From Bacteroidaceae bacterium (lineage in GTDB: Bacteria; Bacteroidota; Bacteroidia; Bacteroidales; Bacteroidaceae): 64,000 nt of DNA. Each line of letters starts with the position of its first letter. Position 1 is the stretch's first letter. The stretch covers positions 44,622 through 108,621 of the forward strand of contig JAEEGS010000069.1 in NCBI GenBank assembly GCA_016280445.1, written 5' to 3'. Shown piece after piece: positions 53,308 through 62,127 of this stretch. The position numbers and the translations under genes are program-made. Below the pieces are notes generated by a model. That model searched no databases, had not been told where the DNA came from, and saw only the letters and a program-made list of their open reading frames with translations.

Positions 53308-55239
53308 TTAGTTGATTACGACATTCTCCTCATCAGCGAATGCTGGGTTCTGAGTGAGTGTTGGATTAACCTGAATCTGGGTTTTATAGACGGGCATGTA
53401 CATGAAATCCATCGAATTCATCTTGATGATGACAGCCCTGGATGCCTGACCAAACTTCGATGTCAAGGCCTCCCTGAATCTTGCCGTGTTTCCATCACGT
53501 CTGGCCTGACGCACGAGGTCAAAATAACGTTTGCCCTCAAAGAGGAATTCACGACGACGCTCATTCATCAGTAAGGTCTCAAAATCCGCACAGGTCTTAT
53601 AGTTCCCACGCTGTGGTCTTGCGGTAGTGACCCCGTTGTTACCCACAGTACCAGGGTTGGAGCGCAGATAAACAGCCATAATAATGTTAAATGCATCGTC
53701 GTACAATTCTTCTGGCGACGAGAGTGTTGAGCCCATCACGGCTGCTGCACGAAGCGACTGATTGTTCTGGCCATTAGGTTGTCCTCCATCATTTTCCTCA
53801 CCCTCTGTTTCCTCCTCAACTTGGGCTTCGGCAATCTTGGTCAGATTACCCGCCATCTCTATTTCTGCTTCCGCACGGAACAGCATGATTTCGGTCAAAC
53901 GGTAGATAATCCAGCCCATGTCCTGAGACCTGACATCACGAGTTTGATTAACAGCTTCAGGATATGTGAACTGGGTCTTGCTCTTCTCCTTGTTCAAAGT
54001 CAATGGGTTTACCACATACTTATAAATGGTGTATTTCCCACTCTCCGAGAAATGGAAGGCTGCCGCACCCCGATAGTCTGTTGTGACAGGGAAAAGGGTT
54101 TCGTCTTTGTAGTCCGTCGCTTTACCATCCTCCAATTTGGAAGGCATCAAGTTCTCATGTGCCACCAATGCCTGCACAGTACCTCCACTCGAAGTTCGAC
54201 CACCATACAAATTGAGAACATCAGAATTGGTCTCTTTGGTACCTCCATCTTTGTGGAAGGAGATCTCAAAAATCGATTCGAATGAGTTACCTGTTCCAAA
54301 GATGGCATTGAATGCGTATGGCTCATTGGAACCCGTACCAACCCGTTCTGAAAGCAATGGGTAACCCAAATCTAGCACATCCGTGTCCACATTGTCCGAC
54401 AAAACCACGGTGCTTCCTGTATAGGAAAGGAAACGATTGGTATTGAACTGATCCTGCTTGAGGGAAATCACCTTGTCACAAGCCTTGATGCACTCTGCGT
54501 AATACTGATTCTGCTCCGAAGGAGAGAGTTGAGCGTCAGAAGCACGCCACAGATACAGTTCAGCCAGCAGCGAATACATGGCACCGCGTGTAATCTTGGC
54601 ACTGTTGTAAACAGGTGTTGCAGCGCCATACGAAATGGGCACATCATCTTTGCAAGACTCTATGTCTTCAATCAACTGATCCAGAATCGTTTCAAACTGC
54701 GTAGTTGGAATAATATAACTCTGATTATCATCAATAGATGGCTCAAACGAGAAGGGAACGTTCTTGAAAGTCTTGATGAGTGTGAGATAAGACAATGCAC
54801 GCAAAGCCTTACATTCCGCCAAATTGACATTCAGTTCAGAGCTTGTGTAGTTCGGGTCTTTTTCTGCCACCTGAGGAGCATAATGGATGACAGTGTTACA
54901 ACGGTTGATGACCTTGTACATGGCACTCCAGTCGCAATAAGTATTTGTGGTCTTCAGATTGCCATTCATCAAGTTGCGCAACGGTGTTCCAGCATCGGCT
55001 CCCTCAGCCACGTTGTCGGAACGGACTTCTCCCCAAACAATCATGTTAGAGATATAACCGTTTTCTTTCAAACCAGCATAGCATGAGGTGACAACGCTCT
55101 GCACATCGGACTCATTCGTCCAATAGTTTTCGAGAACGACATCGTTGAGCGGCAGCATATCCAGCGAGCAGGAAGTGACTCCCAATCCCACCAACGCTAC
55201 TGCTGCTATCGTTTTTATCTTATTATTTATCTTCTTCAT
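53308..55239 (-). CDS. SusD/RagB-family nutrient-binding lipoprotein (first pair)
   Basis: A 643-residue surface lipoprotein (lipobox GVTSC, Cys24). The canonical N-terminus follows: LPLNDVVLENYWTNESDVQ, then CDWSAMYKVINRCNTVIHYA, AECKALRALSYLTLIKTF and YSLLAELYLWRA. A C-terminal LLMNERRREFLFEGKRYFDLVRQAR is highly typical of SusD. A Glu/Gly/Asn-rich insertion (EEETEGEENDGGQPNGQNNQ) near residue 480 is unusual. It lies 15 bp after the first SusC. Confidence 0.95.
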   Translation of the reverse strand: MKKINNKIKTIAAVALVGLGVTSCSLDMLPLNDVVLENYWTNESDVQSVVTSCYAGLKENGYISNMIVWGEVRSDNVAEGADAGTPLRNLMNGNLKTTNTYCDWSAMYKVINRCNTVIHYAPQVAEKDPNYTSSELNVNLAECKALRALSYLTLIKTFKNVPFSFEPSIDDNQSYIIPTTQFETILDQLIEDIESCKDDVPISYGAATPVYNSAKITRGAMYSLLAELYLWRASDAQLSPSEQNQYYAECIKACDKVISLKQDQFNTNRFLSYTGSTVVLSDNVDTDVLDLGYPLLSERVGTGSNEPYAFNAIFGTGNSFESIFEISFHKDGGTKETNSDVLNLYGGRTSSGGTVQALVAHENLMPSKLEDGKATDYKDETLFPVTTDYRGAAAFHFSESGKYTIYKYVVNPLTLNKEKSKTQFTYPEAVNQTRDVRSQDMGWIIYRLTEIMLFRAEAEIEMAGNLTKIAEAQVEEETEGEENDGGQPNGQNNQSLRAAAVMGSTLSSPEELYDDAFNIIMAVYLRSNPGTVGNNGVTTARPQRGNYKTCADFETLLMNERRREFLFEGKRYFDLVRQARRDGNTARFREALTSKFGQASRAVIIKMNSMDFMYMPVYKTQIQVNPTLTQNPAFADEENVVIN

Positions 55240-55254
55240 AACTGTTAGACTAAA

Positions 55255-58200
55255 TTAGAATGAGACAGATGCACCAATTGTAAACGATTTCGAGCGCGGA
55301 GTACGCGAGTAGTCGCCAGCAGGCGAGAAACCTGCCTGTGCAATTTCTGGGTCAGCACCCGAATACTTAGTGATACAGAACAGATTATTGAGTGTAAGGT
55401 TGAAACGGAGGGAAGAAAGACCCAGTTGTTTCAGTGCCTTAGGCTCGAATGTGTATGAAAGTTGTGCGTAGTTCAGACGGAGGAACGAAGCATTCTCAAC
55501 GAAACGGTCTGAACCAAGGTAGTTATAAGTATCGTAGTTCGTCTTTCTGGTGACAGCACGTGGAAGCAAAGCCACATCGCCTTCGTTGTGCCAACGCCAG
55601 TTGACAGCCCGAGACTGGTTGTAGGTGGTGGCCATGTTCTCCAAGTTCATGCGTGCGTAGTTGATGACCTTGTTGCCATAACGATAGTTGAACTGGAGGT
55701 TCAGCCCCCAACCACCATAGTTGAACTTCACGCCAAAACCACCGGTGAGTCGAGGCAGCGAGGAACCCAGATATACCACGTCAAGAGCATTGATATGACC
55801 ATCGTGGTTCACATCCTCATAGATGGCATCTCCACCCACGAACTGGTGTGATGTCGTATAGGTGTCATAGTCGAAATACATGTATTTGGGTGTACCTGAA
55901 GGGTTGTACACCACCTCGCCCGCCGCATTGCGGACAACAGGTGCGATGTTGGGAGCATTCAACTCTTCGAGTGTGATGAGACCTGCATTGTAGGCATCCT
56001 GTGCATCGCTCAACTCAGAGTAACGATAAACGCCCTTGAAACGATAACCATAGATGGAACCCAACGGGTTTTTCAGTTGGACACGGGAGAGGTAAGAGCC
56101 ATTCTCAGGTGTGGTACCCGTACCGTTCATCGTTGCCAGCACGGTTTCATCCATCGAGATGATTTCATTACGGTTGTTGGCGAAGGTAATGTTGAAGTCC
56201 ATGGAGAACTTGCCAGCCTTCACCACGCGGTGACCGTTGATGTTGAACTCCCAACCATTGTTGCGCATAGAACCGACATTCTGCCATGCCAACGCAGTAT
56301 AGCCTGACGATGAAGGAATAGCGCGATTGCGCATCAGCAGGTCAGTGGTCTTCTGCGTGTAGAGGGAGAGGTCACCATCAATCAAACCATTGAAGAAACC
56401 AAAGTCAAAACCAAGGTTCCAAGTTTCCTTCTGTTCCCAACGGAGGTCGGCCAAACGGATATTGGATGGAACAACAGAAGTCTCGCCCAGATACGTACCA
56501 CCTGTAGAATATTTGGAATAGTAGAGGTATTCACTGTCTGGTTGACGACCGACAATACCCCAACCTGGACGAATGGAGAGCATGGAAATCCATTTCACTT
56601 TCTCCATGAAAGGCTCATCGCTGATGTTCCATCGTGCGGAGAGACCGGGGAAGTTACCCCAACGACGGTCTGGACCGAACTTGGTGGAGCCATCTCGACG
56701 AAGTGTTGCATCAACAATGTACTTGCCCTTATAAGCATAGTGGAGCGAAAAGAGGAAGAACTGCGAACGCCATTCACCTGCCGATGTGCCAAAGCCTGTG
56801 TTGACACCACCTGCCAACGGTGATGTGATGCCAGCCGCTGTAGGCAGCCATTTCTCTGACAGATTCTGGCTGGACGAAGAACCGTTGTTGTACTGGAAAC
56901 GTGTCATGAACATGAGTGAGTGGCTCTCGTTGTTGAAGTGAGGCGTGAACGTAAAGGTGTGACGCGTGGAAAGCGCATGGCTCTTATAACTGCTGGTAGA
57001 AGCAGAGTTATAAGCAGCAGAGGACCAGTTGCTGGCCATCAGCGAACCTGGGAAATAGGAGTCATTGTTCAACGTGTAGATGTCGAAAATGATTTGTCCT
57101 TCATAACGCAGACGATGCTGGTCTGGCTCTGTGCCCAACAGGTCGTACTGAAGAATGAACTCAGGGGAGAGTTTAACTGTCTTCTCATCGTTCTTTGCCT
57201 GATGTGCCACAGCCACAGGGTTTGGCATTTTGTACTGGTCTTCCAGATAGTTCAGGTGACCTGATGCGCCCGATGGCACATTGTAGCCACCAGTTGCCTT
57301 GGTCAGATAAGGATTCATGGTGTAGTAGCGTCCCGTGTCGTTGCCATTGTCATCTTCTGCATAGACAGAGAGGTTCGGCATTTTGAGCAAGGCTGCCAGC
57401 ATGAGGTCGTCAGGATTATTATCGCCATCGTAGTCATAACGATAGTTCTTCTTGTTTTTCGTGTAGGTCAAGTCGAAGTTGGTGCTGACCTTGATGCGGT
57501 CACTGACGAAATAGTCGAGGGCTACACGTGTGGTGAAGCGGTCGAGTCGCTGCTGAATGACAGTACCGGTCTGATGGTCGTAACCACCTGAGATACGGAA
57601 GTTAGCCTTCTCGCCACCACCTGTCAGAGACACGAAGTGCTGATGATTCTGACCGAAGGACTTGATTTCCTTGCGCCAGTTGGTGTTGTCATCATACATG
57701 CGCCATTCTGAGAAGTTCTCGTCATAGTTGATTTCAGGAATGTAGTTGTCGTGATTACTATCACCAAAACCTTGCTGCATCTTAGGATTAAAGAAAGATT
57801 CCTTGAGGAACATGGTATAGTCGTCACCGTTGAGGAGTTTGTAACCTTCTGGCTGCCAAGAACCTGTAAAGCGGTAAGAATACTGCACCTTGGTCTTACC
57901 CTTGGAACCGCGCTTGGTCTTGATTTCAATCACACCGTTGGCACCCTGCGAACCCCAGATGGCTGTGGCGGCAGCGTCTTTCAGCACGGTGATGGACTCA
58001 ATATCCTCGGGATTGACGTTGAGGAGTTCGGCGAACTTCTCTTCGTTGGCGTTCGTGTAGTCGAAATCTGCATTGGCGTCGTTGGTCCAAACATTACCGT
58101 TGACCACTACGAGTGGGTCGGCATTACCATTAATGGTGGAGACACCACGCAGACGCATGGTGGTTCCAGCACCCAAGTTACCAGAGTTGGCCACAATGTC

Positions 58201-58680
58201 GAGACCTGCGATACGGCCCTGAAGGGCTTCGTCGACAGAAGTCATGCCAAGTCCTTCAAACTCTTTCATGTCGATAGTCTGGCTGGCCACAGAGATTTCG
58301 GTGACAGGAATCTGCAGACCAGAAGACTGTGTCTTACGAACGGCCTTGACAGTTACTTCCTGCAAAGTAGTGTTGCTCTTGAGGACAATCTTGCCGAACG
58401 CTCTCTTGGTGATAGGCAGCGTAACGGTTTGGCATCCAATGTAGGAGATACGGATTTTGTCCTTCGGATTGACAATCTTGAACGAGAAGTTACCATTGAT
58501 GTCGGTAACACCGTGGGCGACGATACGGTTGTTGTTGTCCACTTCGACAACATTACACATCATCAGCGGTTCTAGGTCATCCCATATCTGACCACTGACC
58601 ACATCGCCTGCTTTCACTTGCGCACTTGCTTGCAAACAGAAGCACGCCATAAGCAATAGTATGGATAATATTTTCTTCAT
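55255..58680 (-). CDS. SusC/RagA-family TonB-linked outer-membrane transporter (first pair)
   Basis: A 1141-residue outer-membrane transporter. Signal peptide at 1-20 (LLLMACFCLQASAQ), carboxypeptidase-regulatory-like domain at about 28-100 (GVTDINGNFSFKIVNPKD), then the plug with SVDEALQGRIAGLDIVANSG, MRLRGVSTINGNADPLVVVN, DIESITVLKDAAATAIWGSQ and ANGVIEIKTKRG, all SusC signatures. The barrel ends in FTIGASVSF with a terminal aromatic residue as BAM substrates require. It lies 20 bp after the leading FAS1 gene. Substrate is not deducible; position near a GH43 arabinanase suggests arabinan. Confidence 0.95.
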   Translation of the reverse strand: MKKILSILLLMACFCLQASAQVKAGDVVSGQIWDDLEPLMMCNVVEVDNNNRIVAHGVTDINGNFSFKIVNPKDKIRISYIGCQTVTLPITKRAFGKIVLKSNTTLQEVTVKAVRKTQSSGLQIPVTEISVASQTIDMKEFEGLGMTSVDEALQGRIAGLDIVANSGNLGAGTTMRLRGVSTINGNADPLVVVNGNVWTNDANADFDYTNANEEKFAELLNVNPEDIESITVLKDAAATAIWGSQGANGVIEIKTKRGSKGKTKVQYSYRFTGSWQPEGYKLLNGDDYTMFLKESFFNPKMQQGFGDSNHDNYIPEINYDENFSEWRMYDDNTNWRKEIKSFGQNHQHFVSLTGGGEKANFRISGGYDHQTGTVIQQRLDRFTTRVALDYFVSDRIKVSTNFDLTYTKNKKNYRYDYDGDNNPDDLMLAALLKMPNLSVYAEDDNGNDTGRYYTMNPYLTKATGGYNVPSGASGHLNYLEDQYKMPNPVAVAHQAKNDEKTVKLSPEFILQYDLLGTEPDQHRLRYEGQIIFDIYTLNNDSYFPGSLMASNWSSAAYNSASTSSYKSHALSTRHTFTFTPHFNNESHSLMFMTRFQYNNGSSSSQNLSEKWLPTAAGITSPLAGGVNTGFGTSAGEWRSQFFLFSLHYAYKGKYIVDATLRRDGSTKFGPDRRWGNFPGLSARWNISDEPFMEKVKWISMLSIRPGWGIVGRQPDSEYLYYSKYSTGGTYLGETSVVPSNIRLADLRWEQKETWNLGFDFGFFNGLIDGDLSLYTQKTTDLLMRNRAIPSSSGYTALAWQNVGSMRNNGWEFNINGHRVVKAGKFSMDFNITFANNRNEIISMDETVLATMNGTGTTPENGSYLSRVQLKNPLGSIYGYRFKGVYRYSELSDAQDAYNAGLITLEELNAPNIAPVVRNAAGEVVYNPSGTPKYMYFDYDTYTTSHQFVGGDAIYEDVNHDGHINALDVVYLGSSLPRLTGGFGVKFNYGGWGLNLQFNYRYGNKVINYARMNLENMATTYNQSRAVNWRWHNEGDVALLPRAVTRKTNYDTYNYLGSDRFVENASFLRLNYAQLSYTFEPKALKQLGLSSLRFNLTLNNLFCITKYSGADPEIAQAGFSPAGDYSRTPRSKSFTIGASVSF

Positions 58681-58700
58681 GATAGTGATTGTTACGACGT

Positions 58701-61634
58701 TTAATCTGTTGATAATGCGAGTTTCTTATATACATACTTGAACTGCGCTGGAGCATCGTAGACAAGCGGCTCGTTGATGCCATGAATCACAACTGCAGAA
58801 GAGTTGTTTAACTTGCACTCGTATGGATTCTTAACACTACTAGCGTCGCTGGTGTACCAATACTCACGAGCCATCAAATTGTAGAGACCTCTGGCCTTAT
58901 CAACGCTGATGCCATTGACAGACAGGTCGCTGCTAGACACTTTGACTGACAGTTTGTAAGGACGTCCAGGAGAATAGAGTTGGTTACCTGAATCATCTTT
59001 CACATAATATACTATATTATACTTGTCATCGGACACAAGCGTCTTTTCTGCGACATCATAATTCACAAGGTCTGCTTCAGCCACATTGTCTTTGGTCGCG
59101 GTGGACTTGATCAGTTCGGTCTTGCCCGTCTCATAGCTGCCTGACTGAAAGCCTGCATCGATGAAGATGGAGTTATCCTGAATGTGATACTTCACAAAGT
59201 CGAGCATCGCCTCCTGAATGCGTTCGGTAGAGTCGCCCGCGCAGGTACCCTGCTCGGCTGCGTATGCTTTCTTCTGGGCATCAGTCATGGACTTTGTCTG
59301 TTCCTCGAATTCAATATCGAACAACTCAGCTGCCGACAGATCCTGAAGCGTAGGAAGACCCATTGCAAAAGCCTTTTCCATAGCCTCGTTGGTTGGAGCA
59401 TAGAGGGTGTAGTGGTAGTTGTTGAGCAGATAGGTGGCTTTCTTTCCCTTTGTGAGCGCCTCGGCACCAACATGACCCGCTTCCTTAATGTTGAAGAGGT
59501 TACCATACACATTGTCACCTGCAAACCACTTATCTTGTGCATTTTGTGGATTGAGGGCGCCACATGCATTCAGAATAGCCAAGAACTCCGAGAACTCATC
59601 GTGTTCGGCCAATGTCATAGCCACTGAGTTGTTTGTACCCATCAATGCGCCATCAATGACAAGTGCATGACCATTTTCCATGGGGTATTTGGTCTGTACA
59701 GTGAGTGGCTGACCATTGGCTGCCTGCATTGAACCAGCCACCTGGCTACCTGGCTCGACTCCATCGACACGCACGAAGGTGTTACCCTTGGTCTTGTAAT
59801 ATTTCTTGCCTTCCTGATAAGGCTCAATGATGATGTGATTGTCGAGCAGATCCTCAAAACGGTTCTTAAAGAAACCATTCTTATTGGTCTTGGAAGTCTC
59901 AGAGTTATCCATGGTGAATGTAATAGCACTTCTGTTCACCTTATCTCCTTTCGACCATGTGCCATCTCCGTTAGACACACCTTTATATATATTGGCCACC
60001 ACATAGTCATTTGCTTCGGGCTTCTTCGTGGCGCTAGGAACAAATTCTATAATCTGTACATCTTCTCCTTGAATGTATGAAACAGGGTCGATATAGGAGG
60101 TCAAACCATTGCTGGTCGGAATGATGAAGATGTACTCGGAAGCCATAGAGTTGAGGTAAGCCGAATAGTCGAGATGCTTAATGGCATTGGCGATGATGTT
60201 GAAATGCAACGTGTCAACCACTGTGGGGAAGAGGACTGATGAGTATGATCTGGGGGCGAAAACCTTGTTGGTGAGGTAAACCACACCATTGCAACCCAGA
60301 TACACACGGTCGATGTCCTCAGTCGTAACAACCATGGTCTCCTGTGCGTCGTCCTTGATTTGGTCAAAAGTGGACGGGAGGGCTGCCGTGAGGGCTGCCA
60401 ACTGGTTGACACGCACAAGGTCGTCAAGCGTTGAATTGGGAGTTGATTCCAACGTGGAATAGAACTCCTTGATAACAGTTCCGCCACCATTGTTCCACCA
60501 TTCGAGGAGAGCCTCATTAGATGGCACCATCATAACGCCCATGTCTTCCATCATCTCATTGTCGCCCTTAGGTTGAGAACCCGAACCATAGGCATTCCAT
60601 CCCGGATCGTACTTGAGAGCCGCGTCGAACCCAGTTCCATTTTTGTCGGTCGAGAAGGCCTGATTCTTGTTCCACGTTGAACCCGCCGAACGATTGGAAT
60701 AGTAACGCTTGATGAAAACAGAGTCATAGTCTGTCCCTTTATTGTTGTTGTAGCTCTTGGTCAGTTCCTCGTCGTAATCGACAGCGGCAAAACGTTCAAC
60801 GATGCTGCTGTAGAGGGACATCTCAGGAGTCTTGCGAATGATTTCAGACATGTTGTCAAGTGGCAGAATGACTTCATCCACCTTGTGAACGAATCCGTTC
60901 TTGCAGAAAACATTGGCTTCTGTCACTTTGGCATTGTTCACATAAACATCATCCGCCTGACGTGTACCTGCGGGCTGGTTGTAGAGGAAGTCCACGTCTG
61001 TGCTCTGCAACTTGTTGCCTGTCAAGAATTTCTGCGAGAAGTGCAGAATGGGAGGAGCACCCGAGGCATCGGTGAACAACACGAAGGATTCCTTGTTAGC
61101 CCTCAAATTGTCGAACGACGCTGTCTGGGGCAGAATTCCCTGAGGATCATCGGACGACATCACCATCACCGAGTCCATGAGGTTGACGGACGAAGAACGA
61201 CGGCAGACTTCTCCCTTGACTGGGGCGATGTCACCGGATGCCGTAGAAAGCATGGAAGTGGTGTAGGGGTTACCAACCATAGACGTGTTGAGAAGCAACT
61301 TCTTCTGGGCGAGGGATAGTTCGTCATAGCTCTTCACACCCCACGGATTGGAGGCAAAGAAGCGACCGAAGGCTGCGTCATCGGCTATGAACAGGGTTCT
61401 ACTACCGGTCTTGGAGAGGATATCCTTCTGCCCAAGATCGTCAATCAGTTGCAGATATTTGGTGTAGTTTCCCTGCTGTTGGATGTACGAATAGATGCTG
61501 TTCAAGCCTGAAGGCTGATCAGAATCAAGATCATACTGGTCGGAACAGGAAAAAAGTCCAAAACCTGCAGCGCACAAAACACCTCCAACCATGAGATGCC
61601 TGTACAGTTTTTTCCTTTGAAAGTTATACAACAT
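58701..61634 (-). CDS. Multi-FAS1 lipoprotein, first gene of the uptake operon
   Basis: A 977-residue SPII lipoprotein (GLFSC, Cys30). I count about four FAS1-like units: residues 45-260 (YTKYLQLIDDLGQ, SRTLFIADDAAFGRFF, FCKNGFVHKVDEVI), about 265-470 (MMVPSNEALLEWW, GCNGVVYLTNKV), about 475-560 (YIFIIPTSNGLTSYI) and about 670-870 (YTLYAPTNEAMEKAF, LDFVKYHIQDNSIF). The final region is beta-rich. It begins 140 nt after a strong promoter and lies 20 bp before the first SusC, so it heads a seven-gene operon. A surface adhesin or glycan-binding role is inferred. Confidence 0.85.
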   Translation of the reverse strand: MLYNFQRKKLYRHLMVGGVLCAAGFGLFSCSDQYDLDSDQPSGLNSIYSYIQQQGNYTKYLQLIDDLGQKDILSKTGSRTLFIADDAAFGRFFASNPWGVKSYDELSLAQKKLLLNTSMVGNPYTTSMLSTASGDIAPVKGEVCRRSSSVNLMDSVMVMSSDDPQGILPQTASFDNLRANKESFVLFTDASGAPPILHFSQKFLTGNKLQSTDVDFLYNQPAGTRQADDVYVNNAKVTEANVFCKNGFVHKVDEVILPLDNMSEIIRKTPEMSLYSSIVERFAAVDYDEELTKSYNNNKGTDYDSVFIKRYYSNRSAGSTWNKNQAFSTDKNGTGFDAALKYDPGWNAYGSGSQPKGDNEMMEDMGVMMVPSNEALLEWWNNGGGTVIKEFYSTLESTPNSTLDDLVRVNQLAALTAALPSTFDQIKDDAQETMVVTTEDIDRVYLGCNGVVYLTNKVFAPRSYSSVLFPTVVDTLHFNIIANAIKHLDYSAYLNSMASEYIFIIPTSNGLTSYIDPVSYIQGEDVQIIEFVPSATKKPEANDYVVANIYKGVSNGDGTWSKGDKVNRSAITFTMDNSETSKTNKNGFFKNRFEDLLDNHIIIEPYQEGKKYYKTKGNTFVRVDGVEPGSQVAGSMQAANGQPLTVQTKYPMENGHALVIDGALMGTNNSVAMTLAEHDEFSEFLAILNACGALNPQNAQDKWFAGDNVYGNLFNIKEAGHVGAEALTKGKKATYLLNNYHYTLYAPTNEAMEKAFAMGLPTLQDLSAAELFDIEFEEQTKSMTDAQKKAYAAEQGTCAGDSTERIQEAMLDFVKYHIQDNSIFIDAGFQSGSYETGKTELIKSTATKDNVAEADLVNYDVAEKTLVSDDKYNIVYYVKDDSGNQLYSPGRPYKLSVKVSSSDLSVNGISVDKARGLYNLMAREYWYTSDASSVKNPYECKLNNSSAVVIHGINEPLVYDAPAQFKYVYKKLALSTD

Positions 61635-61779
61635 ATTTAAAAAGATTTGTTTGACTTTCTAAGTTAGTAAATTAGTGAATTAGTTTTTAAAAATTAGTAA
61701 GTTCTCATTATAGCTGGTAGTTCGCGACACACCGCCACAACATTTGGCCAAATTGATGCAGTGCACACGGATTACGTTG

Positions 61780-61811
61780 CAAAGAAACGAATTTTCCGCC
61801 ACATAAACAAA
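61780..61811 (-). promoter_or_regulatory. Promoter of the FAS1/SusCD operon
   Basis: Minus-strand TTTG (61811-61808), exactly 20 bp, then TTTCTTTG (61787-61780), close to TAnnTTTG. Predicted start near 61772 gives a leader of about 140 nt, AT-rich with repeated TTAGTAA and AATTAG words (61660-61705). Confidence 0.65.
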
Positions 61812-62042
61812 AAAAAGATTAAATCTTTTGGCAAAAAGGTTAATTTTAACAATAGCGGAAAGATTTTGGGCTAAAAATGGTTAAAGAAAGCGGGGAAAGC
61901 AAAAGACTGGAGGAACAATATCAAGACGATCCGAAAGGTGTGAAAAAAGACAAGCCCGTTGCCACTCAATTGACGCTTCCATCACCAATGAATAGATTTC
62001 CCCAGTGCCTATTAATTGGGAACGACGTTCTTGAAAAGACAA

Positions 62043-62095
62043 AAAAAGTGCGCCGCCAAACACGCTGTTCCGAACATATTTGGCGGCGCACTTTT
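62043..62095. terminator. Bidirectional terminator after the arabinanase-like gene
   Basis: A 17-bp perfect stem (62044-62060 with 62079-62095; AAAAGTGCGCCGCCAAA) and an 18-base loop, ending in Ts on the minus strand. It lies about 35 bp after the stop of the GH43 gene. Nothing else was seen in 61862-62042. Confidence 0.88.
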
Positions 62096-62127
62096 ATGTC
62101 GTCATTACAGATTTAGCACACCTGCAT

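Noticed and set aside
61877..62116. Plus-strand open frame of 79 codons
   Set aside because: It runs through the strong 17-bp terminator stem at 62043-62095 and has no protein-like pattern, so it is treated as chance.
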